DNA of 64,000 nucleotides from Methylovulum psychrotolerans (GTDB lineage: Bacteria; Pseudomonadota; Gammaproteobacteria; Methylococcales; Methylomonadaceae): contig NZ_PGFZ01000001.1 in assembly GCF_002923755.1 (NCBI RefSeq), forward strand, positions 267,595-331,594, in the 5' to 3' direction. The notes below the pieces were generated by a model. The model saw only the letters and a program-made list of their open reading frames with translations, had not been told where the DNA came from and ran no database searches. Below are positions 32,886 through 43,721 of this stretch, in pieces (position 1 is the stretch's first letter; each line of letters starts with the position of its first letter). A program made the position numbers and the translations under genes.

Positions 32886-35252
32886 TCAGTTGCTGACAAT
32901 GTCATCTTTCATTACCTTAGGGGTGACAAAAATTAACAATTCTTGCTTCGAATCCGTATTGTTAGTCCGCTTAAACAAAAAGCCGATACCGGGCAAATCG
33001 GCAAAGAACGGCACCTTATTCAGGCTGTTCGTGGTGCTGCCTTCAAAAATCCCCCCCAAGACTACCGTTTCGCCGTCATTGACCCGAACTAATGTTCTGA
33101 TGTTGCGGGTATCAATACTGGGGACATTATTAACCACATCGCCTACGGCATCTTTAGAAATGAACAAGTCCATAATGATGCTGCCGTTGGGCGTGATTTG
33201 CGGGGTCACATCAAGCTTGAGCACGGCTTCCTTAAATTGTATGTTAACCCCTGAGTTGGCGCTTGACGTTTGGTAAGGAATTTCCACACCTTGTTGGATA
33301 TTGGCTTGGCAACGGTCAGTGGTCATAACACGGGGATTGGACAGGATTTCGCCACGTTTTTCATCTTGTAATGCCGATAATTCAAGGTTCAACACATAAT
33401 CGGCACCCTTTACTAAAGTCATGCCTAAGGCACCATAAGGCGTGGCACTTGTGCCTAGGTCGACCAGTTGGTTAGGGATGTTTGAAGTCGAGCTTTGTGT
33501 ACCGAGATAAACCCCACCAGGCGTGGTGGTGGTCGAAGTGCCGGTGCTGCTGCTGGTAGGCAGAGCACCGGCAGTATTTTTGCCGCCAAAACCAAAAACC
33601 GTGTCGCCATTGTTTGAGTTGCCTGGTGTCGCTCCAGCTGTACCAAACTTGACTCCCAGTTCTTTAGCGAAAGAATTGCTGGCCACAACAATTCTTGATT
33701 CGATCATCACTTGGCGTACGGTGATGTCAAGCTTGCGGATCATTTTTTTAATTTCTTCCAAGCGTTTGGCAGTTTCGCGGACAATTAAGGTATTAGTGCG
33801 GGAATCGACGACTGCCGAGCCACGCTCGGAGAGCAGGCGGTATTTGTCATCGGCTTGGGTATTGTTAGCATTGTTATTCTGAGCGCCTTGCCGTTGCATT
33901 TGCTGCTGTGGCATTTGTTGGGTTGTTTGCGAGGTTGATGAACTGCTGCTTGAGCTTAAACCGGAACCGCCGGCACGCATCCTGACACCGCAGCTATTAA
34001 ATGCCGCACTATCAAAGCCATACAAAAGGTTTCTGAAATTCTCGGCTTTGGCATAATTGATTGAGATATATTCGGTAATCAAAGGATCAAGCTGCTCAAC
34101 TACAGCTTCGGTTTCTTGTTGTTTTTTCTTGTAGTCTTTAATTTTATCGAGGGGTGAAACCAAAGTGACATTGCCGGTTTCATATTTACCCAGTTCTTTA
34201 GTCATCATGACGAAATCTAAAGCCTCGTCCCAAGGCACATCATCAAGCTTTAAAGTAATGGTACCGGTAACATCATCGCCTGCGACAACGTTTTGGCCGG
34301 TAAACTCGGCTAAGATGGCAATGACGCTACGCACTTCAATGTCTTGAAAGTTTAAAGATAAACGCTCACCTGTATATTTGACCCGGGATTTTTCTAAGAC
34401 ATCTTTTTCTTCGTTAGTTAATGGCCTAAATTCAACCGTCAATAGGCCGTCAGACTGCACTAAAGAGTAATCGTACAGATTATTCTGCATGGTTACTGTC
34501 ATGGTTGTTTGGGTGCCTTTTGCTACCGTATCAATAAACTTTACCGGCGTTGCAAATTCCGACACATCCAGACGTTTTGCCAAATTACTGTTCACTTCGG
34601 TATTAACAAAACTGACGATAACGTTGCCTGATTCTTCTTTGGAATTAACAATAGTGTTAGGGTTGGCCAAAGAAATCAAGATACGGCCTTCGCCTTTTTC
34701 GCCGCGTTTAAAATCAAAACCACTGATGGTTTGCTTAGGCATCAGGCTGTTGGTGGCGGCAGTGGATTTTTGCAGGCTGGCCGGGTATAAGCCCGCTTTA
34801 GCAGGACTGCGGTTTACCGAGGTATTTGAAAGGCTTTTGTTCAGGGTAAGAAATACCTTATTGCCAAGCACCTTGGTTTCAAAAGGTGTGGCTTCGAGCA
34901 GGTTAAGGACAACCCGCACCCGATCACCCGCTTCGGCGATGTAAATGTTGGTTGCCGTACCTTGGTTGACCTGGAATATTTTTTTCCCCAAGCCATTTTT
35001 AGTGTTAGGAAAATCTAAGGCAATCCGCGCCGGATTCTCGGTATGAAAAATGGTCGGCTCAACCGCGGCCTCGCTCATGTTCAGTTGTATCTGCAATTTA
35101 TCTCCCGCCAAGGTGGCGACATCGATCCCAGATAAGGTCAAGTCACTGGCTTTAACAGGGGAAATGTGAAAGATACATAGCAATAAGACCAAGCTCATCT
35201 GAGCCAACAACCACTCTATTTTCAACATAATGCTACCTTGTATATTATTCAT
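32886..35252 (-). CDS. pilQ: Type IV pilus secretin
   Basis: PilQ is the outer-membrane secretin through which type IV pili are extruded. The 788-aa protein has a signal peptide (WLLAQMSLVLLLCIFHISPVKA), two AMIN-like domains (to about 260), an STN-like segment (LSLNFQDIEVRSVIAILAEFTGQNV), N-domains, and a C-terminal secretin domain ending KQELLIFVTPKVMKD. Two low-complexity inserts, Ser/Gln/Asn-rich near 425-470 and Ser/Thr-rich near 560-585, are longer than I expect in this family. An alternative start lies 8 codons in (35228). Last gene of pilMNOPQ. Confidence 0.95.
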   Translation of the reverse strand: MNNIQGSIMLKIEWLLAQMSLVLLLCIFHISPVKASDLTLSGIDVATLAGDKLQIQLNMSEAAVEPTIFHTENPARIALDFPNTKNGLGKKIFQVNQGTATNIYIAEAGDRVRVVLNLLEATPFETKVLGNKVFLTLNKSLSNTSVNRSPAKAGLYPASLQKSTAATNSLMPKQTISGFDFKRGEKGEGRILISLANPNTIVNSKEESGNVIVSFVNTEVNSNLAKRLDVSEFATPVKFIDTVAKGTQTTMTVTMQNNLYDYSLVQSDGLLTVEFRPLTNEEKDVLEKSRVKYTGERLSLNFQDIEVRSVIAILAEFTGQNVVAGDDVTGTITLKLDDVPWDEALDFVMMTKELGKYETGNVTLVSPLDKIKDYKKKQQETEAVVEQLDPLITEYISINYAKAENFRNLLYGFDSAAFNSCGVRMRAGGSGLSSSSSSSTSQTTQQMPQQQMQRQGAQNNNANNTQADDKYRLLSERGSAVVDSRTNTLIVRETAKRLEEIKKMIRKLDITVRQVMIESRIVVASNSFAKELGVKFGTAGATPGNSNNGDTVFGFGGKNTAGALPTSSSTGTSTTTTPGGVYLGTQSSTSNIPNQLVDLGTSATPYGALGMTLVKGADYVLNLELSALQDEKRGEILSNPRVMTTDRCQANIQQGVEIPYQTSSANSGVNIQFKEAVLKLDVTPQITPNGSIIMDLFISKDAVGDVVNNVPSIDTRNIRTLVRVNDGETVVLGGIFEGSTTNSLNKVPFFADLPGIGFLFKRTNNTDSKQELLIFVTPKVMKDDIVSN

Positions 35253-35267
35253 TCTTTGTCCCCAAAA

Positions 35268-35828
35268 TCACTGTATCAATGTTAAGGAAGTTTGTTGTTC
35301 GCGCCAAGTACCCGGCTTGTCAGGCACTATTTCCATCAGTTCAATTTTATCGGCATTGATCCGTATGATTTTGCCGAAATTCTTGCCCATATAGTTACCT
35401 ACCCGGACACGGTGGATAGTTTTATCGCTGGCTTTTACTAAGCCCCACAATTGGTTTTTCATGACCACCGTACCGGCCATTTTTAAACCGTCCAATGGAA
35501 AAGCTTCCAATTCTTCTTTACGGCGGTTGAAATCGGGTTTTAAACCATTACCTGTTGAAGGGCCTTCATTTTGGCTGGGTTCGGGTTCTTCCAGCGGCTT
35601 AAAAGGGTCGCGCAAGGTATCTACCGGAAATAGAAAAGGTTCGACCATTTTGATTTCCGGCAATTTTTCTATCGCACCTTTGGGTCTGGCTTTAACGCTA
35701 CTGATATACTTTTCCAAATCGCCAGTGCCAGTGTCGCTACAGCCCGAAATGAATAACAGGCAAAAAAGATAACAAAGCGGTGTTGTCGGTTTTCGGACAG
35801 TCAATGCTGAGAGCTTCTGTTTCATCAT
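35268..35828 (-). CDS. pilP: Type IV pilus assembly lipoprotein
   Basis: PilP is an inner-membrane lipoprotein linking PilNO to the PilQ secretin. The 186-aa protein has a lipobox FISGC (cysteine near residue 30), a Pro-rich linker, and the family's C-terminal beta-domain (FPLDGLKMAGTVVMKNQLWGLV). It overlaps pilO by 4 bases. Confidence 0.93.
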   Translation of the reverse strand: MMKQKLSALTVRKPTTPLCYLFCLLFISGCSDTGTGDLEKYISSVKARPKGAIEKLPEIKMVEPFLFPVDTLRDPFKPLEEPEPSQNEGPSTGNGLKPDFNRRKEELEAFPLDGLKMAGTVVMKNQLWGLVKASDKTIHRVRVGNYMGKNFGKIIRINADKIELMEIVPDKPGTWREQQTSLTLIQ

Positions 35829-36499
35829 TTTTTACCTTTTTTAGCATCGGCTGCTTTGGGGGCAGGCGCGGCGGCAGTGCTTTCGTTGTAGGTTTTCACG
35901 GTAGCCTTCATAACCATTTCACCTGTTGGCCTTATTGGTTTATCGTCTTTTTTTAATAAAGGCTTGCCGTCCTTTCCGCTACTGACTTGAGGAATAATGC
36001 TAATATCGTGCAGGGTGACAATTCTTGGCAAAGAGGCCAAACCACTGACAAACAGCCCCAATTCTTGATATTGGCCAATAACTTCGATGCTGATCGGCAG
36101 CTCTGCGTAAAAATCCCTGTGGATAGGAGCCCCAGGCTTAAACAGCCTAATTTCTAAGCCGCTGGCTAACGCTGTCTGTGAAATGTCAGTCAACAAGCTG
36201 GCCAACTCATCTTTGGTCGGCATTTGCCGGATCATTTCAAACAATTCGGCTTCAATCTGGGTGAGCTGGCTTTGGTAATCTTGCAAATTGACGGCTTTTT
36301 TCTGTTTAATTTCAAAGCTGTCTTTTAAATCCTGTTCTTTATGTTCGGCCGCCTCCAAGGCTTTGATTTGGTCGAAGGTGTGCAGGTAAACCCCTAATCC
36401 CAAAACAGCAACACTGGTTAAGGTGACGGCGACGGCTTTGAGCGGCCAAGGCCATTGCCCAACGGCATTAAAATCCCAATTTATGTCCGATAGGTTCAT
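35825..36499 (-). CDS. pilO: Type IV pilus inner-membrane protein
   Basis: The 224-aa protein has one N-terminal membrane helix (LKAVAVTLTSVAVLGLGVYL), a coiled coil, and a periplasmic ferredoxin-like domain. A Lys/Ala-rich C-terminal tail follows. PilO pairs with PilN in the alignment subcomplex. Overlaps both pilN and pilP by 4 bases. Confidence 0.93.
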   Translation of the reverse strand: MNLSDINWDFNAVGQWPWPLKAVAVTLTSVAVLGLGVYLHTFDQIKALEAAEHKEQDLKDSFEIKQKKAVNLQDYQSQLTQIEAELFEMIRQMPTKDELASLLTDISQTALASGLEIRLFKPGAPIHRDFYAELPISIEVIGQYQELGLFVSGLASLPRIVTLHDISIIPQVSSGKDGKPLLKKDDKPIRPTGEMVMKATVKTYNESTAAAPAPKAADAKKGKK

Positions 36500-37101
36500 C
36501 GTTGACCTCGTTTCTTGGCAGTGGGGGCATTTTTATCACCATTAGGGTTTTCCGGCGGTTTTTTACCTTGTTTGGCGCGTAAGGCAAAATCGCTCAATTG
36601 GTCTTGGCTGTCTTTATCGGGTATTTTGATAATCGTCAAAGTCGGCGTATTCATCCATTGCGACGCTTCAATATTGCGCATCATCGCCGAAACTCGGGCA
36701 TTAGACTGAGATTTGCCTTCAAAAGCCAAGTCTGCGGCCGTTTGGGTGAATTTGGTCAAGAACACGCCGTCAGGGGTGACTTTCGGGATGTCGTCAAATA
36801 GATGCACAATTTCAGGACGGCTTTCCTGAAGCTTTTGGAGCAGGTCTATTTTTGCCAACAATTTGCTTTTTTTCTCTTCAATATCCTTAATATCGGTAAT
36901 TTTTTTGTCCAGCAAACTGATTTCACCCTCCAGTAATTTATTCCTGGACTCTTGATGGGTTTGTAAACCCTCAAAATACCCATGAATAACCGCCAGAACC
37001 ATAATGGCAACCAGCACACCTAAGGCTAGGGCGTTTAAAAACTCCTGTTTCTTCTGTTTGCGCAGTTCTTCGCGCCAAGGGAGTAGGTTGATTTTTGCCA
37101 T
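36496..37101 (-). CDS. pilN: Type IV pilus inner-membrane protein
   Basis: PilN starts with the conserved MAKINLLPWREELRKQKKQEF, the cytoplasmic peptide that inserts in the PilM groove, followed by a membrane helix, a coiled coil and a periplasmic domain (201 aa). The C-terminus is Lys/Pro-rich. Start overlaps the pilM stop by one base. Confidence 0.95.
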   Translation of the reverse strand: MAKINLLPWREELRKQKKQEFLNALALGVLVAIMVLAVIHGYFEGLQTHQESRNKLLEGEISLLDKKITDIKDIEEKKSKLLAKIDLLQKLQESRPEIVHLFDDIPKVTPDGVFLTKFTQTAADLAFEGKSQSNARVSAMMRNIEASQWMNTPTLTIIKIPDKDSQDQLSDFALRAKQGKKPPENPNGDKNAPTAKKRGQR

Positions 37102-38162
37102 TAGTCAAAACTCCTTAATGCCAAGCCACAGGCAATCATCATTGCTGGTGCATCATTGCTTAAAATCTGGGGTTTTACTTTGTTGGATAGCTTCATGTTC
37201 AGGAATGGGTTGGCGATGTAAACAGGTATCCCCAAGTTTTTTTCAATAAGCTGGTCGACACCTTGTATTGAAGCGCAGCCGCCTGCCAAGATAATCCGGT
37301 CAATACTACGGTTGGCGCTTGACGAGACAAAAAACTGTAAAGACCGTTGGATTTGCTGGAGCATAGCGCGTTTAAAGGGGTCTAGGACATCAGTGGTGTA
37401 ATTGTCCGGTAAGCCGCCATGACGTTTTGCCAGCCCCGCCTCTTCGTAAGACAGCCCGTAACGGCGTTGGATTTCTTCGGTCAGTTGCTTGCCGCCAAAA
37501 CCTTGCTCGCGGGTGTAGACACTGCGGCTGCTATGCAGGACGTTGAGGGTGGTAATGGTAGCGCCAATATCGGCAATAGCGACAGTTTGGCCTTCTATGG
37601 AATCGGCAAACTGTTCGACCAATAAAGTAAAGGCATTTTCCATAGCAAAAGCTTCAACATCGACGATTTGGGCTTTTAAGCCTGCCTTTGCCAATGCCTC
37701 GACACGGTTGTCGACATTTTCCCGTCTGGAAGCCGCCAGCAGGACATCAACCATACCGGGGTTGCTGTCATTGAACCCCTGTACTTCAAAATCAAAATTG
37801 ACCTCATCAAGGGAATAGGGCACATATTGGTCAGCTTCAATCATGATTTGCTCTTCCATTTCGTCTTCACTGAGGGAAGCGTCCATGGGGATAATTTTGG
37901 TCATGACTGAAGAGCCTGCTACGGCTACGGTAGCTTGCTTTAATTTTGTGCCAGATTGTTTTAAGGCAATTTTGATGGTGTCGGCAATCATGTTGACATT
38001 GGCGACGTTTTTATCAATGACAGCATCTTTAGGCAAAGGGGCAACTGCATAGCTTTCGACCCGGTAACGTGGGCCTTGACGGCTTAATTCCAGCATTTTT
38101 ACCGCTGCCGTACTGATGTCAATACTCAAAACAGTATTCTGTTTATGACTAAACCATTTCAT
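37101..38162 (-). CDS. pilM: Type IV pilus actin-like ATPase
   Basis: PilM is an actin-fold (FtsA-like) cytoplasmic protein that binds the PilN N-terminus. The 353-aa protein starts MKWFSHKQNTVLSIDISTAAVKMLEL and shows phosphate-binding segments (SIDIST and ADIGATITTLNV) and the adenosine motif LAGGCASIQGV. First gene of pilMNOPQ; 349 bp of leader lie upstream. Confidence 0.95.
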   Translation of the reverse strand: MKWFSHKQNTVLSIDISTAAVKMLELSRQGPRYRVESYAVAPLPKDAVIDKNVANVNMIADTIKIALKQSGTKLKQATVAVAGSSVMTKIIPMDASLSEDEMEEQIMIEADQYVPYSLDEVNFDFEVQGFNDSNPGMVDVLLAASRRENVDNRVEALAKAGLKAQIVDVEAFAMENAFTLLVEQFADSIEGQTVAIADIGATITTLNVLHSSRSVYTREQGFGGKQLTEEIQRRYGLSYEEAGLAKRHGGLPDNYTTDVLDPFKRAMLQQIQRSLQFFVSSSANRSIDRIILAGGCASIQGVDQLIEKNLGIPVYIANPFLNMKLSNKVKPQILSNDAPAMMIACGLALRSFD

Positions 38163-38511
38163 AACATATCCTTAAAAGTGACCATTAATGTGATCCATAG
38201 ATAACAATACCCAACTGTTTTATTTATAGGGCTTAACCATAAAATGAATGGACTCAAAAAGTATAGTAGCCTTTTCGGAGGATGCACAAAAATTATGCGC
38301 CTGATTTGAAATTTTAATAATTAATGGGTGGGTAAACGTTAATTTGGATCTCAGATAGGCTATTTTACATGGCGTTGCCTTTAAAAAAACAGCAATTGTG
38401 ATAAAAATCACTAACTGCCTAATAATTGCCGCTATCGCCTGTCGGCCAATCTGTAAAACCCCGTTTTTTTGACGGTTAATTTTAGCCGAAAACCAAGTGC
38501 TTAGCCTTGTT
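38163..38511. other. Non-coding interval upstream of pilM
   Basis: AT-rich and presumably holding the pilM promoter, but I cannot point to boxes with confidence. It also contains the 3' flank of the DUF748 gene. No gene or repeat seen. Confidence 0.4.
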
Positions 38512-41500
38512 TTAATAGGTCTTTAAGGATAATAGGCTAGCAATGTCCTTGTTGTCCTTATCCGTATTGACGACCGAATCTACAATATAAATGTGGTCTT
38601 GGGTAATGCCGCCGTGCTGCACCAGATATTTGGCGATAGCCTGGGCGCGTTCATTAGCGAGCTCTTTTAAGCGTTCCTGTTCAGGATTGATAATCGCTTG
38701 GAGCTTTTGTTTGGCGGCCTCATAAAAATCCCCCCCATTTGCGGCCTTAAGGCGGGGCGTACCCAGTAAAGACCGTTCCGCTAAGAGCGGGAATTTTTCG
38801 ATAAACATATCGGCTAATAAACGCCGATAATCCTCTGCGGACAACTCGACATATTCGGCGCGGATTTTCCGGGCGGTCTTCTGGTTAATTTCCGTGGCCC
38901 GACGGATTTTTAACTGGTCATAAAGCGCATCGTCGCTGATGGCCGGCCAATCTTGCTCTTGCCGGGTCAGGCCTTTTATTTCCAGCATTAACTCAGGCCG
39001 ACTGTTTAAAGCATTGGCGATATCGTCTAATTTGCTTTGCTGAGGTTTGTCCAGTGTGGCGCTGCCCGCTTTAAAGCTAATGGTGCTTAAATCGTTGCTA
39101 GGGTTGCTGGTCAGCAAAGCGAAGGCGCTAAACGGCGAACTGAGGACTTTACCGATGGCATTAACCAGCGCTTCGGTGACAATCGAACCGATATTAAACT
39201 GCGGGTTATCCAGATCACCGGAAATGGGTACGTCCATTTTTATTTTACCATTACGGTCTTTCAGTAAGGTCACTGCCAATTTTAGCGGTAAAGAAATGGC
39301 ATCAGGGTTTTCAACCCGCTCACCCAGTTCGAATTGGTCAATCAGAAAATGATTGAATGCGGTCAATTTTTTATCGGCGATGCGGTAATGGAGGTCTAGG
39401 GTCATTTTGCCTTTTTCCACTTTGTACCCGGCAAACTGCACCATATAAGAAGAAACCAACGGCATGGGCAGGCCGTTGAAATTGATTTTGACATCGTATT
39501 CACCCAAAAACGGGCTGATATTGCCGGTAATGTCGACAGGTGCCAAATCGTAGGCATTCCCTTTCAGGACAACTTGGACTTGACTGGTTTTGTCGGAAGA
39601 CACGCCGCTGGCCCCCCCATCCAAGCTTTTGATATGGGCAGAAAACGGCAGCAGCAACGATAAGTCGGTAAAATCCGAGGAGCCGTCAATAATTTGGATT
39701 TTACCGAGTTTAAAATAAAACGGTTTAGTTTGAGGGGGTAGCGGTTGGGCGAACGGCAGTCGTTTCGGCGTAGCCTGATCTATCAGCAGATTAGCAAAAT
39801 TGACCGTTTTGTCTTTTCTGATAGTGACCCGTGCGTAGGGTTTATTAAGCGTCAACTCTCCAGCCGTGTAATGTTGGTTCAAGACATCGGCCACGATGGT
39901 TTTGAGTGTCAGGCGTTCCCATTTAAGAAAATCTTTATGGACACGTTGGTCGCGGATAAGCAGATCTTCTATGGCACTATCACCGCTGAATTGGAGGTCT
40001 AGTGGTACTAGCCGATTAATTGACAGTTTGCCGTTGATATCCAACATGCCATCAATCACATCCAAGCGGATGAATTGGTCATAATAGGGTTGAAATTTTT
40101 CCAAGTCGAGGTTATCGGCAACCACCATCATATCGGCCATGAACGGCGCTAACAGCAGCGTACCTTTTAGGGCAAGCGAGCCCTGATTAAGCCCCATGCT
40201 TAGCTGAAAGGGCAAACTGGTGCTGGAGGTACTGTCATATCCCTGCACTTGTAAGTTAATGGGGCTTAGCGCCATAGCCAGCGGCTTGGGCAGGGTGCGG
40301 TCTTCAAAATTGACGGTGCCGTTGTCAACGGCAATAGTATCAATGCTAATACGCCAAGGCGTCTCCGGCGGCGTGACGGGTGTGTCAGGTGCGGCGGGCT
40401 GGGCGAAAGCCTGATAGTTGCCGCTGCCGTCGGCATTTAACCAAGCAGTGAGTTCGCCCTGCGTAATGTTAAGTGAATCAGCCCTGATTTGCCGCTTATC
40501 CAGATTGACCTGCAATCCCTGTAACTTTATGGTCGGAAAAAAGCCAAGACGGGTTGCCTGGTCTGCGATTTGCCAGTCCGTGAGGGTTAAGGCACCTTGG
40601 TCAACAGTGACGTTAACATGGTTTTTCTGTTGGCTTACTTGGTAGCTGGCTTCGGCGGTAAAGCGTTTAAGATTACCCAATAACCGGTCTTGGATACGGA
40701 TATTATCGGCTTGGACTTTAGCCGTTTTAGCGGCCAGTTGCCACTGCCCAGCCGCATAATCCAAGGTTAAGGCAGTTTCGTGCCGAAGTGCGGCTATTTT
40801 CAGCGCCTGTCCGGCTTGGCTATAGCCTATATTGTCTAACGTTAAAGTAGCCTTAGGAAAGCTTAGGGCCAGTTTATCCTGTTTATAAGTCGCCCGATAA
40901 TCGGCAGTGAAGCTGTTGCCGTTAATGGTAATGCCACTATTAGGAGCAAACAAAGCCAAGAACTTAGCGGCATTTAGCGTGTTTATTTTAAGTTGGCCTT
41001 GTGAACTGGCCGGATTCAGGTTGAAATTGCCCTCCCAAGCCATTTGTCCGCCTGACTGTAAGGCAAGGCTTAGCTTAAAGGCTGTTGGTTTAATAGCATA
41101 GGTGCTGACGTTGCTGATGTTAAGCTGAAAGGATTGGAGAGTTTCTGACCAAGGCTTGGCCGTTTGGGCATCATGCCAGACGACTGTGCCGTCGGTGATT
41201 GACAATTGGCCGATCTGTACAGGCAATACCGGGCTATCGGCAGCTTTAGACTGCGGGTCGCCCGCTATCCAATCTGGGATATTGACTTTGCCGTCTTGGC
41301 CCCGGCTCAGGTTCAGCGTGGGTTTTGACAGCACTATACTTTTGAGGTGTAAGGCCTTTGTCGGTAAGGTTTGCCAAGGTTCCAGCTGTATCGATAAGGT
41401 ATCAAAGGCGAGGAAAGGCTGGCCGTTTTTTTCCTGCATGACAAAACCCTGTAGCCGTAGCGTCAGCGGCGATAATTGCAGGCTTGCCGATGCCAATGAC

Positions 41501-41652
41501 ACCGTTTTGCCCGTGTGCTGACCAATAAACGTGGGCAGTTGGTCAATCAGTAACCTAGGCAAGCTGTACCAACCCAACAAAACGGTTAGGACTAAGACAC
41601 CGAGGCTAAGCAGTAAGGCTTTTAGGCTTAAGATAAGAAGGCGGCTAGTCAT
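38512..41652 (-). CDS. DUF748 (AsmA-like) domain-containing envelope protein
   Basis: A 1046-aa protein with one N-terminal membrane helix (LLILSLKALLLSLGVLVLTVLLGWYSL) followed by a long periplasmic beta-rich region of the AsmA/DUF748 kind. These proteins are thought to bridge the envelope and move or sort lipids. The C-terminal part (ISFKAGSATLDKPQQSKLDDIANAL, near 860) is OmpA-like, as usual in DUF748 proteins. It is a single gene between a terminator and the pil leader. Confidence 0.85.
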   Translation of the reverse strand: MTSRLLILSLKALLLSLGVLVLTVLLGWYSLPRLLIDQLPTFIGQHTGKTVSLASASLQLSPLTLRLQGFVMQEKNGQPFLAFDTLSIQLEPWQTLPTKALHLKSIVLSKPTLNLSRGQDGKVNIPDWIAGDPQSKAADSPVLPVQIGQLSITDGTVVWHDAQTAKPWSETLQSFQLNISNVSTYAIKPTAFKLSLALQSGGQMAWEGNFNLNPASSQGQLKINTLNAAKFLALFAPNSGITINGNSFTADYRATYKQDKLALSFPKATLTLDNIGYSQAGQALKIAALRHETALTLDYAAGQWQLAAKTAKVQADNIRIQDRLLGNLKRFTAEASYQVSQQKNHVNVTVDQGALTLTDWQIADQATRLGFFPTIKLQGLQVNLDKRQIRADSLNITQGELTAWLNADGSGNYQAFAQPAAPDTPVTPPETPWRISIDTIAVDNGTVNFEDRTLPKPLAMALSPINLQVQGYDSTSSTSLPFQLSMGLNQGSLALKGTLLLAPFMADMMVVADNLDLEKFQPYYDQFIRLDVIDGMLDINGKLSINRLVPLDLQFSGDSAIEDLLIRDQRVHKDFLKWERLTLKTIVADVLNQHYTAGELTLNKPYARVTIRKDKTVNFANLLIDQATPKRLPFAQPLPPQTKPFYFKLGKIQIIDGSSDFTDLSLLLPFSAHIKSLDGGASGVSSDKTSQVQVVLKGNAYDLAPVDITGNISPFLGEYDVKINFNGLPMPLVSSYMVQFAGYKVEKGKMTLDLHYRIADKKLTAFNHFLIDQFELGERVENPDAISLPLKLAVTLLKDRNGKIKMDVPISGDLDNPQFNIGSIVTEALVNAIGKVLSSPFSAFALLTSNPSNDLSTISFKAGSATLDKPQQSKLDDIANALNSRPELMLEIKGLTRQEQDWPAISDDALYDQLKIRRATEINQKTARKIRAEYVELSAEDYRRLLADMFIEKFPLLAERSLLGTPRLKAANGGDFYEAAKQKLQAIINPEQERLKELANERAQAIAKYLVQHGGITQDHIYIVDSVVNTDKDNKDIASLLSLKTY

Positions 41653-41695
41653 AGGCGATTGCTTGTATCAACAGGGATTGATACCGATTATAACC

Positions 41696-41733
41696 AAAAA
41701 AGCGGCACCTAGTGGTTTAAGTGCCGCTTTTTA
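41696..41733. terminator. Bidirectional terminator between amtB and DUF748 gene
   Basis: AAAAAAGCGGCAC (41696-41708) pairs with GTGCCGCTTTTT (41721-41732), flanked by A- and T-runs. It ends glnK-amtB transcription on the minus strand. Confidence 0.88.
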
Positions 41734-41756
41734 CCCAAATGCCTAAAGTTATCCCG

Positions 41757-43052
41757 TTATAAATCAAGATATCCTGTTTCTTCGTGCAGGGACGTATCCA
41801 GACCTTGCACTTCTTCATCGGCACTGACCCGCAAGCCTAGCCAGTTATCCAATAATTTTAAGATCAGGTAACTGAACAAGCCGCTCCAAATAATCGTCAC
41901 GATAATGGCGAGTGCCTGGACGCTGACTTGCTGCATAATGCTAACGCCATCCTTAAGCCCCAAACCGCCAAAATTGCTGGCGGCAAATACGCCGGTCAAC
42001 AAAGAACCTGTGATACCACCGACCCCGTGGACAGGAAACACGTCTAAGGAGTCGTCAATTTTTAGCGTCCGTTTGACGTATTGGGTAGCATAAAAACAGA
42101 CCACGCCTGCGGTAACGCCAATGACCAAGGCTCCGAACGGGCCGATAAAACCGGAAGCTGGGGTAATCGTACCCAAACCCGCCACCATACCCGTAACAAT
42201 ACCTAGCACACTAGGCTTGCCAAAGCGTTGCCATTCTATAGTCATCCAAGTCAACGCGCCGGAAGCGGCGCCGATATGGGTAACCAGCATCGCCATGCCC
42301 GCCCGACCGTCAGCCGTTAAGGCACTGCCCGCGTTAAAGCCGTACCAACCGACCCATAACATGCCTGCACCTGTGACTACCATCGTCATGTTGTGAGGCG
42401 GCATGGCGGTGTTAGGGAAGCCTTTACGGTTGCCCAGCACCAGCGCCGACACCAGCGCGGCAATACCCGCATTGACATGGATAACAATGCCGCCGGCAAA
42501 ATCCATCGCCCCCAGATCGGCCAACCAACCGCCACCCCACATCCAATGGCAAATCGGCATATAAACGATCACCAACCAGAGGGCACTAAACCATAACATT
42601 GCGGAAAATTTCATACGTTCGGCAAACGCCCCGACAATCAGCGCCGGGGTGATAATGGCGAAAGTCATTTGAAACATGAAAAAAACAGTTTCTGGAATGT
42701 CACCCGTTTGGGAATTCGGTGCCATATCGGCAATGAAGAGTTTGGATGCCCCGCCGATGAATTTTTGCAGTTCGCCGCCGTCACTGAAAATAAAGCTATA
42801 GACCCCCGCCAACCATAAAATGGACACTAAGCAGGTGATGGCAAAACATTGCATTAACACCGACAAGACATTTTTACTGCGCACCAAGCCTGCGTAAAAC
42901 AGCGACAGGCCTGGGATCGTCATAAATAAGACTAACGCGGTTGACGTTAGCACCCACACAGTATTGGCTTGGTTAATACCATCCCCCCACGCCAACCCGG
43001 GCAGCAAACATAAGCCTATTAAAAGGCTTTTATAATTATTTTTAAAAAACAT
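41757..43052 (-). CDS. amtB: Ammonium transporter
   Basis: AmtB is a trimeric ammonium channel of the inner membrane. The 431-aa protein has a signal peptide (LLIGLCLLPGLAWG) and eleven expected membrane helices. Conserved sites are visible in GGIVIHVNAGIAALVSALVLG (pore histidine) and PVHGVGGITGSLLTGVFA (second pore histidine). Encoded 20 bp after glnK, whose product blocks AmtB when nitrogen is plentiful. Confidence 0.96.
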   Translation of the reverse strand: MFFKNNYKSLLIGLCLLPGLAWGDGINQANTVWVLTSTALVLFMTIPGLSLFYAGLVRSKNVLSVLMQCFAITCLVSILWLAGVYSFIFSDGGELQKFIGGASKLFIADMAPNSQTGDIPETVFFMFQMTFAIITPALIVGAFAERMKFSAMLWFSALWLVIVYMPICHWMWGGGWLADLGAMDFAGGIVIHVNAGIAALVSALVLGNRKGFPNTAMPPHNMTMVVTGAGMLWVGWYGFNAGSALTADGRAGMAMLVTHIGAASGALTWMTIEWQRFGKPSVLGIVTGMVAGLGTITPASGFIGPFGALVIGVTAGVVCFYATQYVKRTLKIDDSLDVFPVHGVGGITGSLLTGVFAASNFGGLGLKDGVSIMQQVSVQALAIIVTIIWSGLFSYLILKLLDNWLGLRVSADEEVQGLDTSLHEETGYLDL

Positions 43053-43072
43053 TGCCTATCCCTTACCAGCCC

Positions 43073-43721
<649 letters not shown>
